Source: Brachynemurus nebulosus (lineage: Eukaryota > Arthropoda > Insecta > Neuroptera > Myrmeleontidae). Taken from it: a DNA stretch of 64,000 nucleotides. The notes below the pieces were generated by a model. The model saw nothing but the letters and a program-made list of their open reading frames with translations, was not told the DNA's origin and did no database searches. The DNA is taken from assembly GCA_035578155.1 (NCBI GenBank), contig JAPWDM010000033.1:455001-519000 (forward strand). The letters run 5' to 3'. Every line of letters starts with the position of its first letter. The first letter of the stretch is position 1. Below are positions 34,177 to 45,138 of this stretch, in pieces. The translations under genes were made by a program, and so were the position numbers.

Positions 34177-34580
34177 AGTACAGTCATCTGGTAGTTTTAC
34201 CTGGAAAGTTTTCCGGGAGTTTTGAAAAGGTGGTGTGGAAACGAGTTATTCCGCGAAAACGCGTATTAATTAACATTTTGCGGCGCTCGTACGCCGAAAC
34301 TATTGATTTTACGCAAAAAATTGTTAAGACATAAATTGTAGGAAATTTTCTCTAGTTTAATTTTGTATATACATATTTTCCTCGTAAAATGGCTCGGAAA
34401 GGAGATATCGTCAAAAAGCTGCTTTTCGACGCCATTTTTCCAATATGGCGGCGCGAGCGGCAAAGATACGAGGAGGCAAAATGGAAATTCGAAAAGAGCA
34501 CCTTAAAATCTATAAAATCACCCATTTTCAAAACTCCCGGAAAACTTTCCAGGTAACCTCTTTTATTTGAACCAAATGAC
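34177..34580. mobile_element. MITE with perfect 30-bp inverted repeats
   Basis: acctggaaagttttccggga... at 34200-34229 is the exact complement of 34525-34554. Flanking gtcat(c/t)tggt at both sides extends the termini. The interior has GC-rich ggcggcgc stretches. No coding capacity was found. Confidence 0.8.
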
Positions 34581-34603
34581 TATACTAACAGTTGTATAAA
34601 TAA

Positions 34604-35110
34604 AAAATACCCCTGTCGCAGCACCTGCATAACATAGCGAATTTCCAAATTTTGGGGACTGGCGGATCTCATCTAAGAACTGTACCTATTTAAAATAGTT
34701 TAGCTTTCTAAGAGTAAAAGATTTTTTAAAATCGGCTGGGTAATTAGTTTTGATATTTTTGGGACCCAAGAACCCGAACGGACTTTGTGCAGCATAGTTG
34801 TATCCATCTAAAATAATTTAGTTCTCTAACAGTGAAAAAATTTTCAAAATCGGTCGGTTAGTTTATTTTTTACAATAATGGAAACAGTAAACCCTAGCGG
34901 AAATCATACAACATAACCTTTATTCATCTAAAATAATTTTAGTAAAAAGTTTATCCTAACAGTAAAAAACGGGTCCTAGGGATCTCATATAACTTATGGT
35001 AGTCCGTAAGGTTCTTGTGGACATCATTTAATTACTTAATGAATTCAAATACTTTAACTTACTAACGGTGAAAAAATTTTCAAAATTTTCGACATTCGCT
35101 AAAAAAATCA
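34604..35110 (+). mobile_element. Family Z copy, 5' part
   Basis: Starts aaatacccctgtcgcagcac, then cataacatagcgaatttcca, and continues into about four ~120-bp units (aaaatagtttagctctctaa, attttcaaaatcggtcggtt) as in the copy at 48978. The 3' end is absent. Confidence 0.75.
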
Positions 35111-36615
35111 TTGAAAAATATTTGATATGTTTCGATCAATTAATGGTCAACATCAGCAAATAAAAGTTACTCAAATCGAAGAAAAGAATGAGTTATTTGT
35201 CCGTAGAAATTAAAATACAAATTCTGAAAACGAGCAAAGAAATATTGAAAAAACTAAATCGGCAAAACATTCTGACAAATAACACTACCCAACTAATACT
35301 CGCCAATTTGAATGAAACTTAACATACTTATTATACAGCGAAAAATATTAAATACGTGTTTTTTTTTTATTTCGGCTAAATACGCTTTTTAGGGGTAGAA
35401 AACACCATTCAACCTCTGTAGATGAAAACAGTTATAGCCAAATATTTTTGAAACGACATATTTTCTGAAAAAAGGGCTGAGTACCAAATTTGTAGAATTT
35501 AAAGCGATGCACTTGATAGTGACCCTGAAATCGATTTTCAAGGTCAGTTGAAAATGATTAGCCATTGCCGAATTTTGACCATATCCTGTACCTATAAGCA
35601 GTAATTTCATGTATTGACTCAATCTATCTTCAAAATTGATTTGTTGCGTTATTTTTCTAAAATAAAAAAAATAAAAACCTGGCGAAATGGAAAAATAGAC
35701 GCAAATTTATAGAAAAAATTAGAAGAAAACATTTTTGTAAGTAATTTTAGAAGTAAAGTTAAGGAAAGATTTAATATCACTCCAATTGTAAGTTAAACAT
35801 TAACTTTATCTTATATTAGAAATTTTCAAAATTTTTTAAAATTTTTATTGCTACTCTATAGTTATCATATTAGGAATTCAATTGAACATATGATTAACTA
35901 TTATTTTTCCGATTGCGATTGAGCAAGTATTTTTCAAAATTACTTCTTGATCACTTATTTTCTATCTTGCATGTGAAATTCGTTCGAATATACTTTGAAC
36001 CATTTAGGGATGAAAAGTAAACTACTCCTTTTGAAAAATATTAAATGATTTTCAAATGACTTTGGAAATTGACCCCAAGGTCAACTTCAAAGTCATCATC
36101 AAGTGCATCACTTTGAACTCTATAACTTTGGTCCTAAGCACTTTTTTCAGAAAATATATCGTAACATAATCCACTTCTATGTTGATTCCTGGTCTCTTTT
36201 CCTGCGTTTCTAATATTTATGTCAATAAAAAATGTGCTAGCACCGTAGACAAGGATGAATAGGTACGCATTCAGACTTCACACCGTATTTTTTTGTATTT
36301 ATTTTATGAGTACCTAATCTTTAATATATTAAAAATTTACGCGAAGATGGTCACTTTATCAGCAGTATCCAAAAAAATTTAAAAATATCGGTGGTTTTTG
36401 AAAAATTAACAAAAATCGTATAATTTCTTCTCTATGAAAAATTGGGGTCAAAAGAGACGAGAAAAGAGTAAATGGGGACAACCCGTAGGGTCGACCAAAA
36501 TTGAAATTCTAATATAAAATAATTTCGAACTTTTTGTATTTATACATTCAAAAAAGAAATAATAGGTACTTGATGATTTTCTTTAAAAATAAACGTAGAA
36601 TCTAAAATAAAGTTT
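35111..36615. repeat. Non-coding DNA with diverged inverted repeats
   Basis: 35450-35560 and 36042-36166 are diverged inverted repeats (tattttctgaaaaaag, gatgcacttgat), perhaps ends of an old MITE. The rest is AT-rich with no gene. Confidence 0.5.
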
Positions 36616-38432
36616 ATATACCCCTGTCGTTTACCCCTAAGTTTATATTCCTCCTATTCTTATTTTAGTTCAAAAAATAATTTTTCAAAAGACTAAGACA
36701 TAATAATTAATAACAGTGAGATTCTACGTCCATTTTCAGACTTTTGTCTAATACAGACGTTACCTAGAATTTTTTTTATCTACAAAAACATCAGTCTACA
36801 GAATTTAATTTATTAGTTAGGAAAATAATTCAAATATGTCTCACTAACAATAAATGTCTTAAATGAGTTTAAAAAATCAAAACGATACTGTTTATTAAAT
36901 TGCGTAAAAGCTAGTAAATGCAATAACAGATATGATGAATTTATAAGGATTTTCTTGTACTACAAAATCTTAAAAATATGGGAACGCGTACTTTTTTTCG
37001 TTAATTGTGTTTTATTTTTTTGCACAAAATTTTAAAAATACTTTATTTTCTTAAGAAAGGGAGGCAACTTTAGTCACAGATATGCCTATGAAAAGTTTTT
37101 GGTAATCCGGGAAAAACGAAAACACTTTTTAAAATTTTTTTATTGTTAAAATCGAAATGTTCTTTTAAAGAGGGTTAAAATTATCATATTTTACATTAAA
37201 ATTTTGATACAATCACTCCCTAACTAACGAGCCTTACTTAATATTAGGAAATTGAGAAAAAACACGTCAATTAGATTTTTTTACACAGATTTTATTTGTT
37301 ATATAATTCAAAAGGATATTTTAAAAATGTGTATGAATGGCTTTCATTAAATAAATTTCAATATATTTTCCATTTATTTTAACAGTGGAATGTCCTTATT
37401 AGTGGCTATACTTTCGGCTTGCAGCGAATTAGACGAAGATTTTCTTCTAAAACCAAATTTAATAATTAATTAAAGTAATAAAAAAAAATTTGTGAATTTC
37501 CTACCGTTCAAATATAATCTTTATTGTATGTAAAAATGTTATTACATTTTTTCAAAAACTGTAAGTAAACTGTAAAATTTTCTTTACAAATATGTTAAAA
37601 TAGAGAAATGTTTCCTTTTTAATTTATTTTTAACTCTTTTTAAATGATTCACTTTAAAATTTTTTAATATTTCTTAATCGAAATTTCATAAAAGAATGTG
37701 TCAAAATTTAAAAAAATTTTTCTTTGTTAAAAAAAAAAATTGAATGTGCAAAATTATTTAATATTAGAATACTCTGATTATACAATTCTAATCATAACTG
37801 TATTGTCAATTGCATAGAAAATTACGTAAAAATATTATTGTTTGAATATGATTTAACGTAATTTTTATACGATTGAAGCAAACTCTTATTAATTTTAGGA
37901 AGGTGTAAATATAATCTAAATTCTGATCATATCACATAACAGATATCGTCGGGATTTTTTTTGTAAAAAAAAATGGAACAGAGATACATTATAAAAACAT
38001 TTAACTGACAGAGAAATAGAATATAGCCGAATCGTTAAATTGGATTAAAAAAATCATGACACGCTACTTATAAAGCGGTTTTTTTCGAATTTAGCTCGCA
38101 AAAAATGAGACAGAAAAAAAAAGAATGCGAGTGCGAGTGAAATGGAGAACGACATATTTCCTAGTTTTTCTCGAAAAGTAAATAATTTAGAGCAACGCTA
38201 TAAAAACATTTTTTATGCATTTTACCTTTTACTAGGGCTTGGTGTAAAAAAAAATTTGAAAAATTGCTTAATTCTGGCAAAAAACTCATTTTGTTGACAA
38301 AAAACGCCCGGAAAACCTACTTCTGGGCATCCGACGTGTCTGGCTAACGAACTCATCCAACGATTTGGAAAATCGAATTCGCACACAAAATTTCATAAGC
38401 ATTAAACGTTTCGTTCGAGAGTTATCGCGCGG

Positions 38433-38492
<60 letters not shown>

Positions 38493-38614
38493 TTTAGTAA
38501 ATATCATTTTCGTATTCTAGGGACCTCAAAACATATTTCTGATATGGTCTCGGGCTTAGGTCGCACCATGACACCTGGCGTAAAAGCTGAATTTCCAGTT
38601 TTGGAAATTCGCTA
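36616..38614 (+). mobile_element. Family Z copy, nearly complete
   Basis: Begins with a damaged tatacccctgtcg start and ends with the hairpin gaatttccagttttggaaattc and gctaa. It contains a (TA)n tract at 38435-38488, followed by attttcgtattctagggacc. Most of its length matches 44934-47643 as the reverse complement. Confidence 0.85.
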
Positions 38615-38618
38615 AAAA

Positions 38619-39235
38619 ACAAATAAATAAGTAAATAAAATTTGTATAGATATCAGTAAGGCATGGGGGAGGGGGGTTATAGTGTATTATTTCCTTCTAA
38701 ATTATGTACTTTAAAGTATATCGCAAGTTTGTAACAATTCATTACTAAAATACGATATTCTTTGACCAAATTTTTGCTCATTATTAAATAAAAAAGTTAA
38801 CATTTTTCCCAAGTTAACATTAGCAAAGGGTGTATTTATGCAACAAGAAATTAACTAGTGTGATGTAAAATATATTAATTAAAAAATTATTTTATTTAGA
38901 CTTAACAACTTCCTGTTTTATCAAAAAATACCTGATAAAATTAGGGGTTGGGGTGGGGGATGAAACCCCAATTATTTTATAACTTTAATTTTGGTATCAT
39001 AATGAAGATCTTAAAGTGCCATTTACAAATATATATAGTTTTCCTACCAAAACTCTGACCATTTCCAAGATATTTAAGAAAATTGAAAAAAACTCAAATT
39101 TTCAGGGGTTAGTTTCACCCCCTTAAATCGCTTATGGGCACGAACGAAATATGGCTCGTGATTTCTTTTAATAAAATCTACAATCCACCAAAATTTCAAA
39201 AATTTCTGAGAGATACAGTTGGATACCTTTCCTTG
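38619..39235 (-). repeat. Right terminal inverted repeat of the 6.1-kb element
   Basis: Reverse complement of 33134-33747 with scattered substitutions. The Z copy ends only a few bases from its inner edge. Confidence 0.88.
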
Positions 39236-39238
39236 TAA

Positions 39239-41238
39239 GTGCCTAAAATTTCTGGAACTGGTAAGAAAGAAGAGTAGAAGAAAAACGGGGGTAAATAAAG
39301 AACGCAAACATAGATACAATGATCAACGTTCTCCAGATTAATCTGGTAAGGTGTGTTGCGGCACATGATCTTGCTTTTGCTACTGCAGATAGAAGGGAGA
39401 TTGACATAATTACCATCATGGAACCAAACGTGAGAATAACAAAAATGAATGCATGGATTCACGACAACCTATACAACGTTGCGATTGTGATTAAAAATAA
39501 AAAATAGGTATAATCGGCACTAGGTCATTCGACAACTATGTGGAGATCGACATAGTTGTCGAATTGGTAAACTATAAAGAACACGTAGATAACCTCTCCG
39601 CTACAGTTAGATTACAAACCAAAGAAGTCGTTATTGTGGGAGACATGAACGCTAAGTCAGCCATGTGGGGATCACCGCAATAGGATGATAAGGGACAGCT
39701 ATGGACAGATTGGATAGCGACATTGAATTTGGTAATGCACAATGCAGTAGCACTAATCTTTATTAGAAGAGCTACAGCCTTACATTTAGATTTAACTCTT
39801 TCCACGTACGGTATCGCGAGAAAGATTAGAGAGTGGAAAGTATTAGAATTAGAAACACTTACTGACGGCATACCTCCAGAAGTCATTAGAATCGTAGTTG
39901 AAACTATGCCGGATTTCATATTGTCGCTCATGAACCAGCTACTTAAAGAATGCAAATTTCCGGATATCTGGAAAGTGGCAAAGGTTGTTCTTATACCAAA
40001 ATCAGTTAAAACATCGGGAGAAGAGACCTTGTACAGGCCTATTTGCCTACTAGATACATTGGGCAAGCTATACGAAACATTGTTAAGGGATCGTATAGCA
40101 AACGAGATAGAAGAAAAAAACGGTCTAAGCGAAAGACAGTTCGGTTTCAGACGGGAACGTTCGACAATACAGGCACTACAATTGATAGCAGAAAAAAGGA
40201 GAACTTGCACCAAGAAATGGCATATCTTAGTGACATTAGACGTTAAAAATGCATTTAATTCGGCAGAGCATCAGTATATTGTAGAAGCCACGGTACACAA
40301 AGGAATCTCGGAGTACTTTATATGCATTACCTAACTAACAGGTTCATAAAAATAGACGGGGAAAAGATATCAGTGAGTGTGGGAGTTCCACAGGGATCGG
40401 TGCTTAAACCAACACTGTGAAACCTTATGTATGATGGAGTATTGGAAGTACCCATGATAGGAGAGGCCACTATTATAGGTTTTGCCGATGATCTAGCACT
40501 ACTGCTGGCCGCGGATGATCAGTCTGAGTTATTATGGAACGTAAATAAGAATATCAGGCGAATCGTGTTTTGGATGAACACTCACAACCTGAAACTAGCA
40601 CCGCAAAAAACTGAAATTTTAGTTTTGAAAGAGTCAAGGAAAAGAGATAACCTGGTATTTAATGTAATGGGGCACGATATAAAACCTTCAAAACAGGTTA
40701 AATATCTTGGTATATACTGGGATGAGTGGGGAACCTTTGCCAGACACGTTGTCATGGTGGTAAAGAAGGCAGCATATCTCTATAGAATTATGCCAAATAT
40801 TGGAGGCCTAAATAGCTCAAAACGGGCATTATTAAGTGGGGTGCGGCACTCAGTCGTGATGTACGGAGTGGATATATGGTACCCTGCAATGGAACTGGAC
40901 AGATATCGAAAAATGCTGTCGGGTTTATAAAAAAAAGGCACTGTTCCGAGTGGCGATGGCGTACCAAACGGTTTCGGCCTTCCAGGTGGTCACGGGGGTT
41001 ATTCCAATAGATTTACAGGCAAGAGAAAGGAGAAAATTCAGGAAAATAGACAAGGTGACACTGGTATCAGTAAAAGCGAAATAAAGAACAGGATAATTGA
41101 AATTTGGCAGCAAAGATGGGAGAGCGATGGAAGATGAGTTGAGAATTGGACAAAGAAACTAATAAGGGATCTGAAAGGATGGGTGACGTGCAAACACCGG
41201 AAATTAGATTACTGGTAAACACAGTTTTTGACGGGTCA
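39239..41238 (+). pseudogene. R1-like LINE ORF2: endonuclease and RT, internally deleted
   Basis: 39239-39341 is the ORF1 tail. ORF2 from ATG 39319 reads NVLQINLVR, IMEPN and, after a frame break, VVIVGDMNAKSAMWGS with a stop. In the frame 39723-40334 the endonuclease ending (GIARKIREWKVLE...LTD) runs straight into the RT start (DGIPPEVIR). This in-frame join removes the usual ~200-residue linker. RT has LIPKS, FGFRRERST, LDVKNAFNSA, VGVPQGSVL and the FADD box. C-terminal WQQRW...TQFLTGHGSFG is typical of R1. Several stops occur. It is non-functional. Confidence 0.87.
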
Positions 41239-41503
41239 CGGATCTTTCGGTGTTTCTACCCTGCGCATCGGGAAGACAGAAATCAGTGAAAGTGATTTAG
41301 TGCTTGGTGGTAGTAGTAAAAATGATTTCATTTTAAATATGTATTTAAAATACAAAATGGTATTTTGCATTTTCTATTTTTAATTAGTTGATTTAATTGC
41401 CTCAAATTTTTTATAACTCGTATCGCATTGTCACTTGAGTTAAATTTGTTACTAGAGTTGCAGTTCTCTTAAGTCAAACTTTTCTGACTCAAGTGATGTA
41501 CTA

Positions 41504-42085
41504 CACACACCGGCATAATTAGCGGAACATAAATATATAAAAACCTATTTATTAAACAAAGTTGGCGGTTTTTTTTCATTTTTACTTAAAATAATATTGA
41601 AGTATCGAATCAGTTGACTTTCCATAGAATTGTTTTTATTTATTATTGATGCAATTCTTTTTAAGAGGTCTGCCACTTTCGAATTCAAATGCCGTTTCTT
41701 CTCAATATGGTCGAGGTTCAAACTGCCGTAATTGAAGAATGGCAAAGACTGTCCCAGAAAACTATAGATAACATCATTCTGAGTATAGAAACGAATGGAA
41801 GCTTTGATAAGAGCACAGGAGGAACCAGGCAGGATTAAAACGCTGTGTTTCATTTTCTATTTGTTAAATAATCTTTAACCTAAATTATTCTTAGACGACA
41901 TAAGATTCCAAAAATTTGCCATTTTATATGGTTACTTGTTTTGCTACCGAAAATAAAGGTATATCGACTTGTGAACATGTAATTTTAAGTGAATAATTAA
42001 ATAAGATTAATATTTTCTTGAAATTAAATGGTTCGTTTGATTTTTACAGATTTTTTGTATGTTCCGCTAATTCTGTCGGTGTGTG
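41504..42085 (+). mobile_element. Tc1/mariner deletion derivative
   Basis: Termini cacacaccggcataattagc and the complement ending 42085 (…gctaattctgtcggtgtgtg) are inverted with a few mismatches. TA flanks both ends. The intact sequence at 57690 (gtactactatctttaag) shows the pre-insertion site, confirming TA duplication. Confidence 0.88.
41690..41837 (+). pseudogene. Tc1-type transposase C-terminus
   Basis: The plus-strand frame reads AVIEEWQRLSQKTIDNIILS, followed by a short Gly/Thr-rich end and TAA. This matches the closing helix of Tc1 transposases. The DDE core is deleted. Confidence 0.65.
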
Positions 42086-42094
42086 TACTATCTT

Positions 42095-43580
42095 TAAGAC
42101 ACGTCGGGTCCTTTATTTGCTTCGTATAAAACTAGAACGATTCTCTCCGGTATGTGTGCTGTGTCGACTAAATGTCTGGCAAAAGCTGAGTCAGATTTCT
42201 TGTTTCTATAGCATCTGAAATGTTCGGCTCTGCGGGTTTCAAAATTTCTGCCAGTTTGACTAATGTAAAAACTATCACATTCTTGACAATTTAGTTTGTA
42301 GATGCCCGATTTTTTAAGTTTGTCTATTTTTGTTTTATTGTTATATATTAAATTTCCTAAATTAAGGCTCGATTTAAATGCAGTAGTTATATTTGATTTA
42401 GGTAAAATTTTATGTATTTTATCTAAAATTTTACCAAAATATGTTAGTTAGAGTTAAATATAAGTTTTGAAATTTAGGCTGGTATTGTAATTCCGGAATA
42501 CGATGATTTTCTATAAATATTGAAATCAAGGCTATTGTTAATTTTCGTTATCGTTAAATCCAGAAAATTGATTCTATTATCTTTTTCTAATTCTAAATCA
42601 AATTGTATTTTTGGGTCTATTAAATTTAGTGCATCTATAAATTTTTCTAATTGACAAATTGATCCATCGAACCCTATAATTATATCATCCACGTACTTAT
42701 ACCAAAATTTTGCATGTTATTTTGTTAAAGTGTTGTTCATTATTATTTCCTCTAAACTCGACATAAAAATTTCTGCCAACAGAGGGCTCAGTGGTGACCC
42801 CATAGCAAGACCATTTGTCTGTCGGAAAAATTTACTGCCGAATTGAAAGTAATTTTGTTTTAAGACTGTATTAAATGTATTAATTAATTCCAATTGTTTT
42901 AAAGGATTTTTTACCTTGTTACTTACTATTTTACTAATTAAGTTTAGACATTCTTTAGTGGAAATATTAATAAACATGCTGCGTACATCCAGGGCCCGCT
43001 CTAGCGTTTACGCCGCCCCGGGCAAAAGGGAATAATCCCGCCCCAGTGAAAAAAACGCGTTGTTGCCTTTTCTTATACTGATGACCTTTTTTTTTTGCCG
43101 CCCCTTCCTTTTATAAAATTCCCGCCCTGAGAATTTCCCACCCCGGGCAAATCTGTTCGTCACTCACAAGAAGCCACCGTCTTTTTACCAAAATTTACAA
43201 AAATCCCGCCCCTAAATTTCGCCGCCCCGGGCAAATGCCCGGGTTGCCCGCCCCTAGAGCGGGCCCTGGTACATCTAAGGAGGCCAACTTGTATCGATTT
43301 GAGAAAGGAGTACTTTTCAGTTTATCTATTAGTTCGAAAGAATTTTTAACACTATGTGTAGAGCTGAACTGAGTTTCTGTTTTAAATAAAATGTTTAAAT
43401 GTTTTGCTAATTTATGTGACGGACAACCGACATGGGAAACTTGTGTGTCTTTACGAGTCCGTACATTCTAGAAGCTCTTGGATTCATTTCCACTAAATAA
43501 TGTCTATCTCTGTCAGAAAAGATGCTTTTATTATCATTAATTAGTTTTTTAATTTCTTCATTATATTTATTAATTGGATC
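42095..43580 (-). pseudogene. Penelope-like element copy 1: RT plus GIY-YIG endonuclease
   Basis: On the minus strand, from 43580: an N-terminal RT segment (YGLVKTHK), LASLDV with a catalytic Asp (split by a MITE at 42990-43268), and QTNGLAMGSPLSPLLAEIFM. YVDDIIIGF and INFLDLTI follow. After a gap comes a GIY-YIG endonuclease (GIYKLNCQECDSFYISQTGR) with R..EH, ending near 42100. The second Gly of the GIY-YIG signature is Ser. Frame breaks occur between domains. Penelope-like elements use these domains to nick and prime on target DNA. Confidence 0.88.
42990..43268. mobile_element. 279-bp GC-rich hAT-type MITE
   Basis: cagggcccgctctag and its exact complement form the ends. A 7-bp direct repeat, gtacatc, flanks them (42983-42989, 43269-43275). 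The insert is rich in cgccccgggcaaa motifs, unlike its AT-rich surroundings. Confidence 0.88.
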
Positions 43581-43589
43581 GGTTTTTAG

Positions 43590-44930
43590 GGACCTAAATA
43601 ATTATAGAGTTCGATGGATCAATTCGCCAATTAGAAAAATTTATAGATGTACTAAATTTAATAGACCCAAAAATACAATTTGATTTAGAATTAGAAAAAG
43701 ATAATAGAATCAATTTCCTGGATTTAACCATAACGAAAATTAACAATAACCTTGATTTCAATATTTATAGAAAACCATTATATTCCGGAATTACAATACC
43801 AAACGATTCAATAAGTCTATTTTAACACAAAGTCGCAGCTTATAATCCTATGATCCAACGCACCTTTAATTTTCCATTATCAAAAGAAAATTTGTTGAGG
43901 TGAATTAACGTCACACTAGTTATTTTTGTATTCACTATTATTTCACTAATTTTAAGTTGGCGAAAAGAAAATGTAACTAGGCAAAATTCATTTGTATGTA
44001 AATTAGGTTGGTAACTGATTAGCAAAAAAAAAGGAAGAAATGAAATTGTAAGACGCCGAATGTGTGCTCGAATGTAATCTGAAATTATTACAAAAATCGT
44101 TGTCAATCGACAGAAAGTTGAAAGTGATTTTTGCTGTGCAAAATCAAGCAAGTTCGAAAGTGTGAAAAGGTATGCCAGAAAAGTATTACTTCTATTGTAT
44201 TTTTTGCTTAAAATGTACACGTTGTTTGTCACCGACTTAATTGCTACTCTTGTTATTAATTTTTTCGCCTAACTTATAAACAAAACTTTACATATTGTTT
44301 AATTTGAACACTTTTATTTTCACTTTATGTATTAAAACAAGTTTGTTAATTCAAATTGTGATTTGTCAGGTACCTTTTCGATATACTTCATTAAACAAAT
44401 TCACTGCAAATTGGACTTGTTATTTGTCAAACCTACTGGGAATCCACGAAAGAACGACAAAATTTTAAAACAGAAATAAATAACATTAAAACAATAGCAA
44501 ATAATAACGGATATAACTCAAAATTAATTGCTAAATTAGTAGCTAAAAAAGAATGTATACAAATCTTAAAAGAAATTTATCCCTCCGTTAAGTCAGATCA
44601 AATTTCAAAACTTTAACATATTTTGGTAAAAGGGCATCTACAAACTAAATTGTCAAGAATGTGATAGTTTTTACATTGGTCAAACTGGCAGAAATTTTGA
44701 AACTCGCAGAGCCGAACACTTCAAATGCTACAGAAACAAGAAATCTGACTCGGCTTTTGCCAGACATTTAGTCGACACAGGACACATACCAGAGAGAAAC
44801 GTTACAGTTTTACACGAAGCAAATAAAGGACCCAGACTAAATATTTTAGAAGCAATAGAAATTAACAAACACAATTCTGAATTACTTTTAAATGATTATA
44901 CCGATATTTACAATTCTACTTTATTAGCGA
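43590..44930 (+). pseudogene. Penelope-like element copy 2, 5'-truncated
   Basis: It opens at the RT palm (NIIIEFDGSIRQLEKF), continues INFLDLTI and IYRKPLYSG, then HKVAAYN. An unidentified ~550-bp stretch (about 43898-44450) interrupts it. The copy resumes with NIKTIANNNGY and a GIY-YIG domain whose signature is intact (GIYKLNCQECDSFYIGQTGR), ending near 44930. Copies 1 and 2 are head to head, with 1 longer; residue identity is high. Confidence 0.85.
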
Positions 44931-44933
44931 ATT

Positions 44934-45046
44934 TCCAAAACTGGAAATTCAGCTCTTACGCCCGTTTCCATGGCACAACCTGAGGCCGAGGATATAACAG
45001 AAATATGTTTTGAGGTCCCTAGAATACGAAAATGATATTCACTAAA

Positions 45047-45138
<92 letters not shown>

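Larger units (their letters stand above)
33134..39235. mobile_element. 6.1-kb element with ~610-bp inverted termini, TAA duplication
   Basis: Termini caaggaaaggtatccaactg (33134) and the complement ending 39235 extend as ~610-bp inverted repeats of roughly 90% identity. TAA flanks both sides (33131-33133, 39236-39238). Excision leaves one TAA and rejoins the LINE ORF1 frame precisely (ADQA-K-CLKFLEL), proving a single insertion. Inside are a short zinc-finger frame, a MITE, Z-family copies and no transposase. A 3-bp TAA duplication would fit PIF/Harbinger or CACTA-type elements; the class is not assigned. Confidence 0.85.
32695..41300 (+). mobile_element. R1-like LINE, split by a 6.1-kb insertion
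   Basis: ORF1 (from 32695) is interrupted at 33133 and resumes at 39239 in the same frame. ORF2 begins at ATG 39319, overlapping the ORF1 stop. ORF2 runs through endonuclease and RT to the C-terminal LTGHGSFG motif near 41220. The 5' part of ORF1 and the 3' end are missing, and the right side meets a hAT fragment at about 41318. Confidence 0.85.
41318..42105 (+). mobile_element. Fragment of the hAT element family seen at 57321
   Basis: 41318-41503 and 42086-42105 match 57345-57705 in part (tttcattttaaatatgtatt, gttactagagttgcagttct, tatctttaagacacgtc). The Tc1 remnant is inserted within it. The left terminus is missing. Confidence 0.7.
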
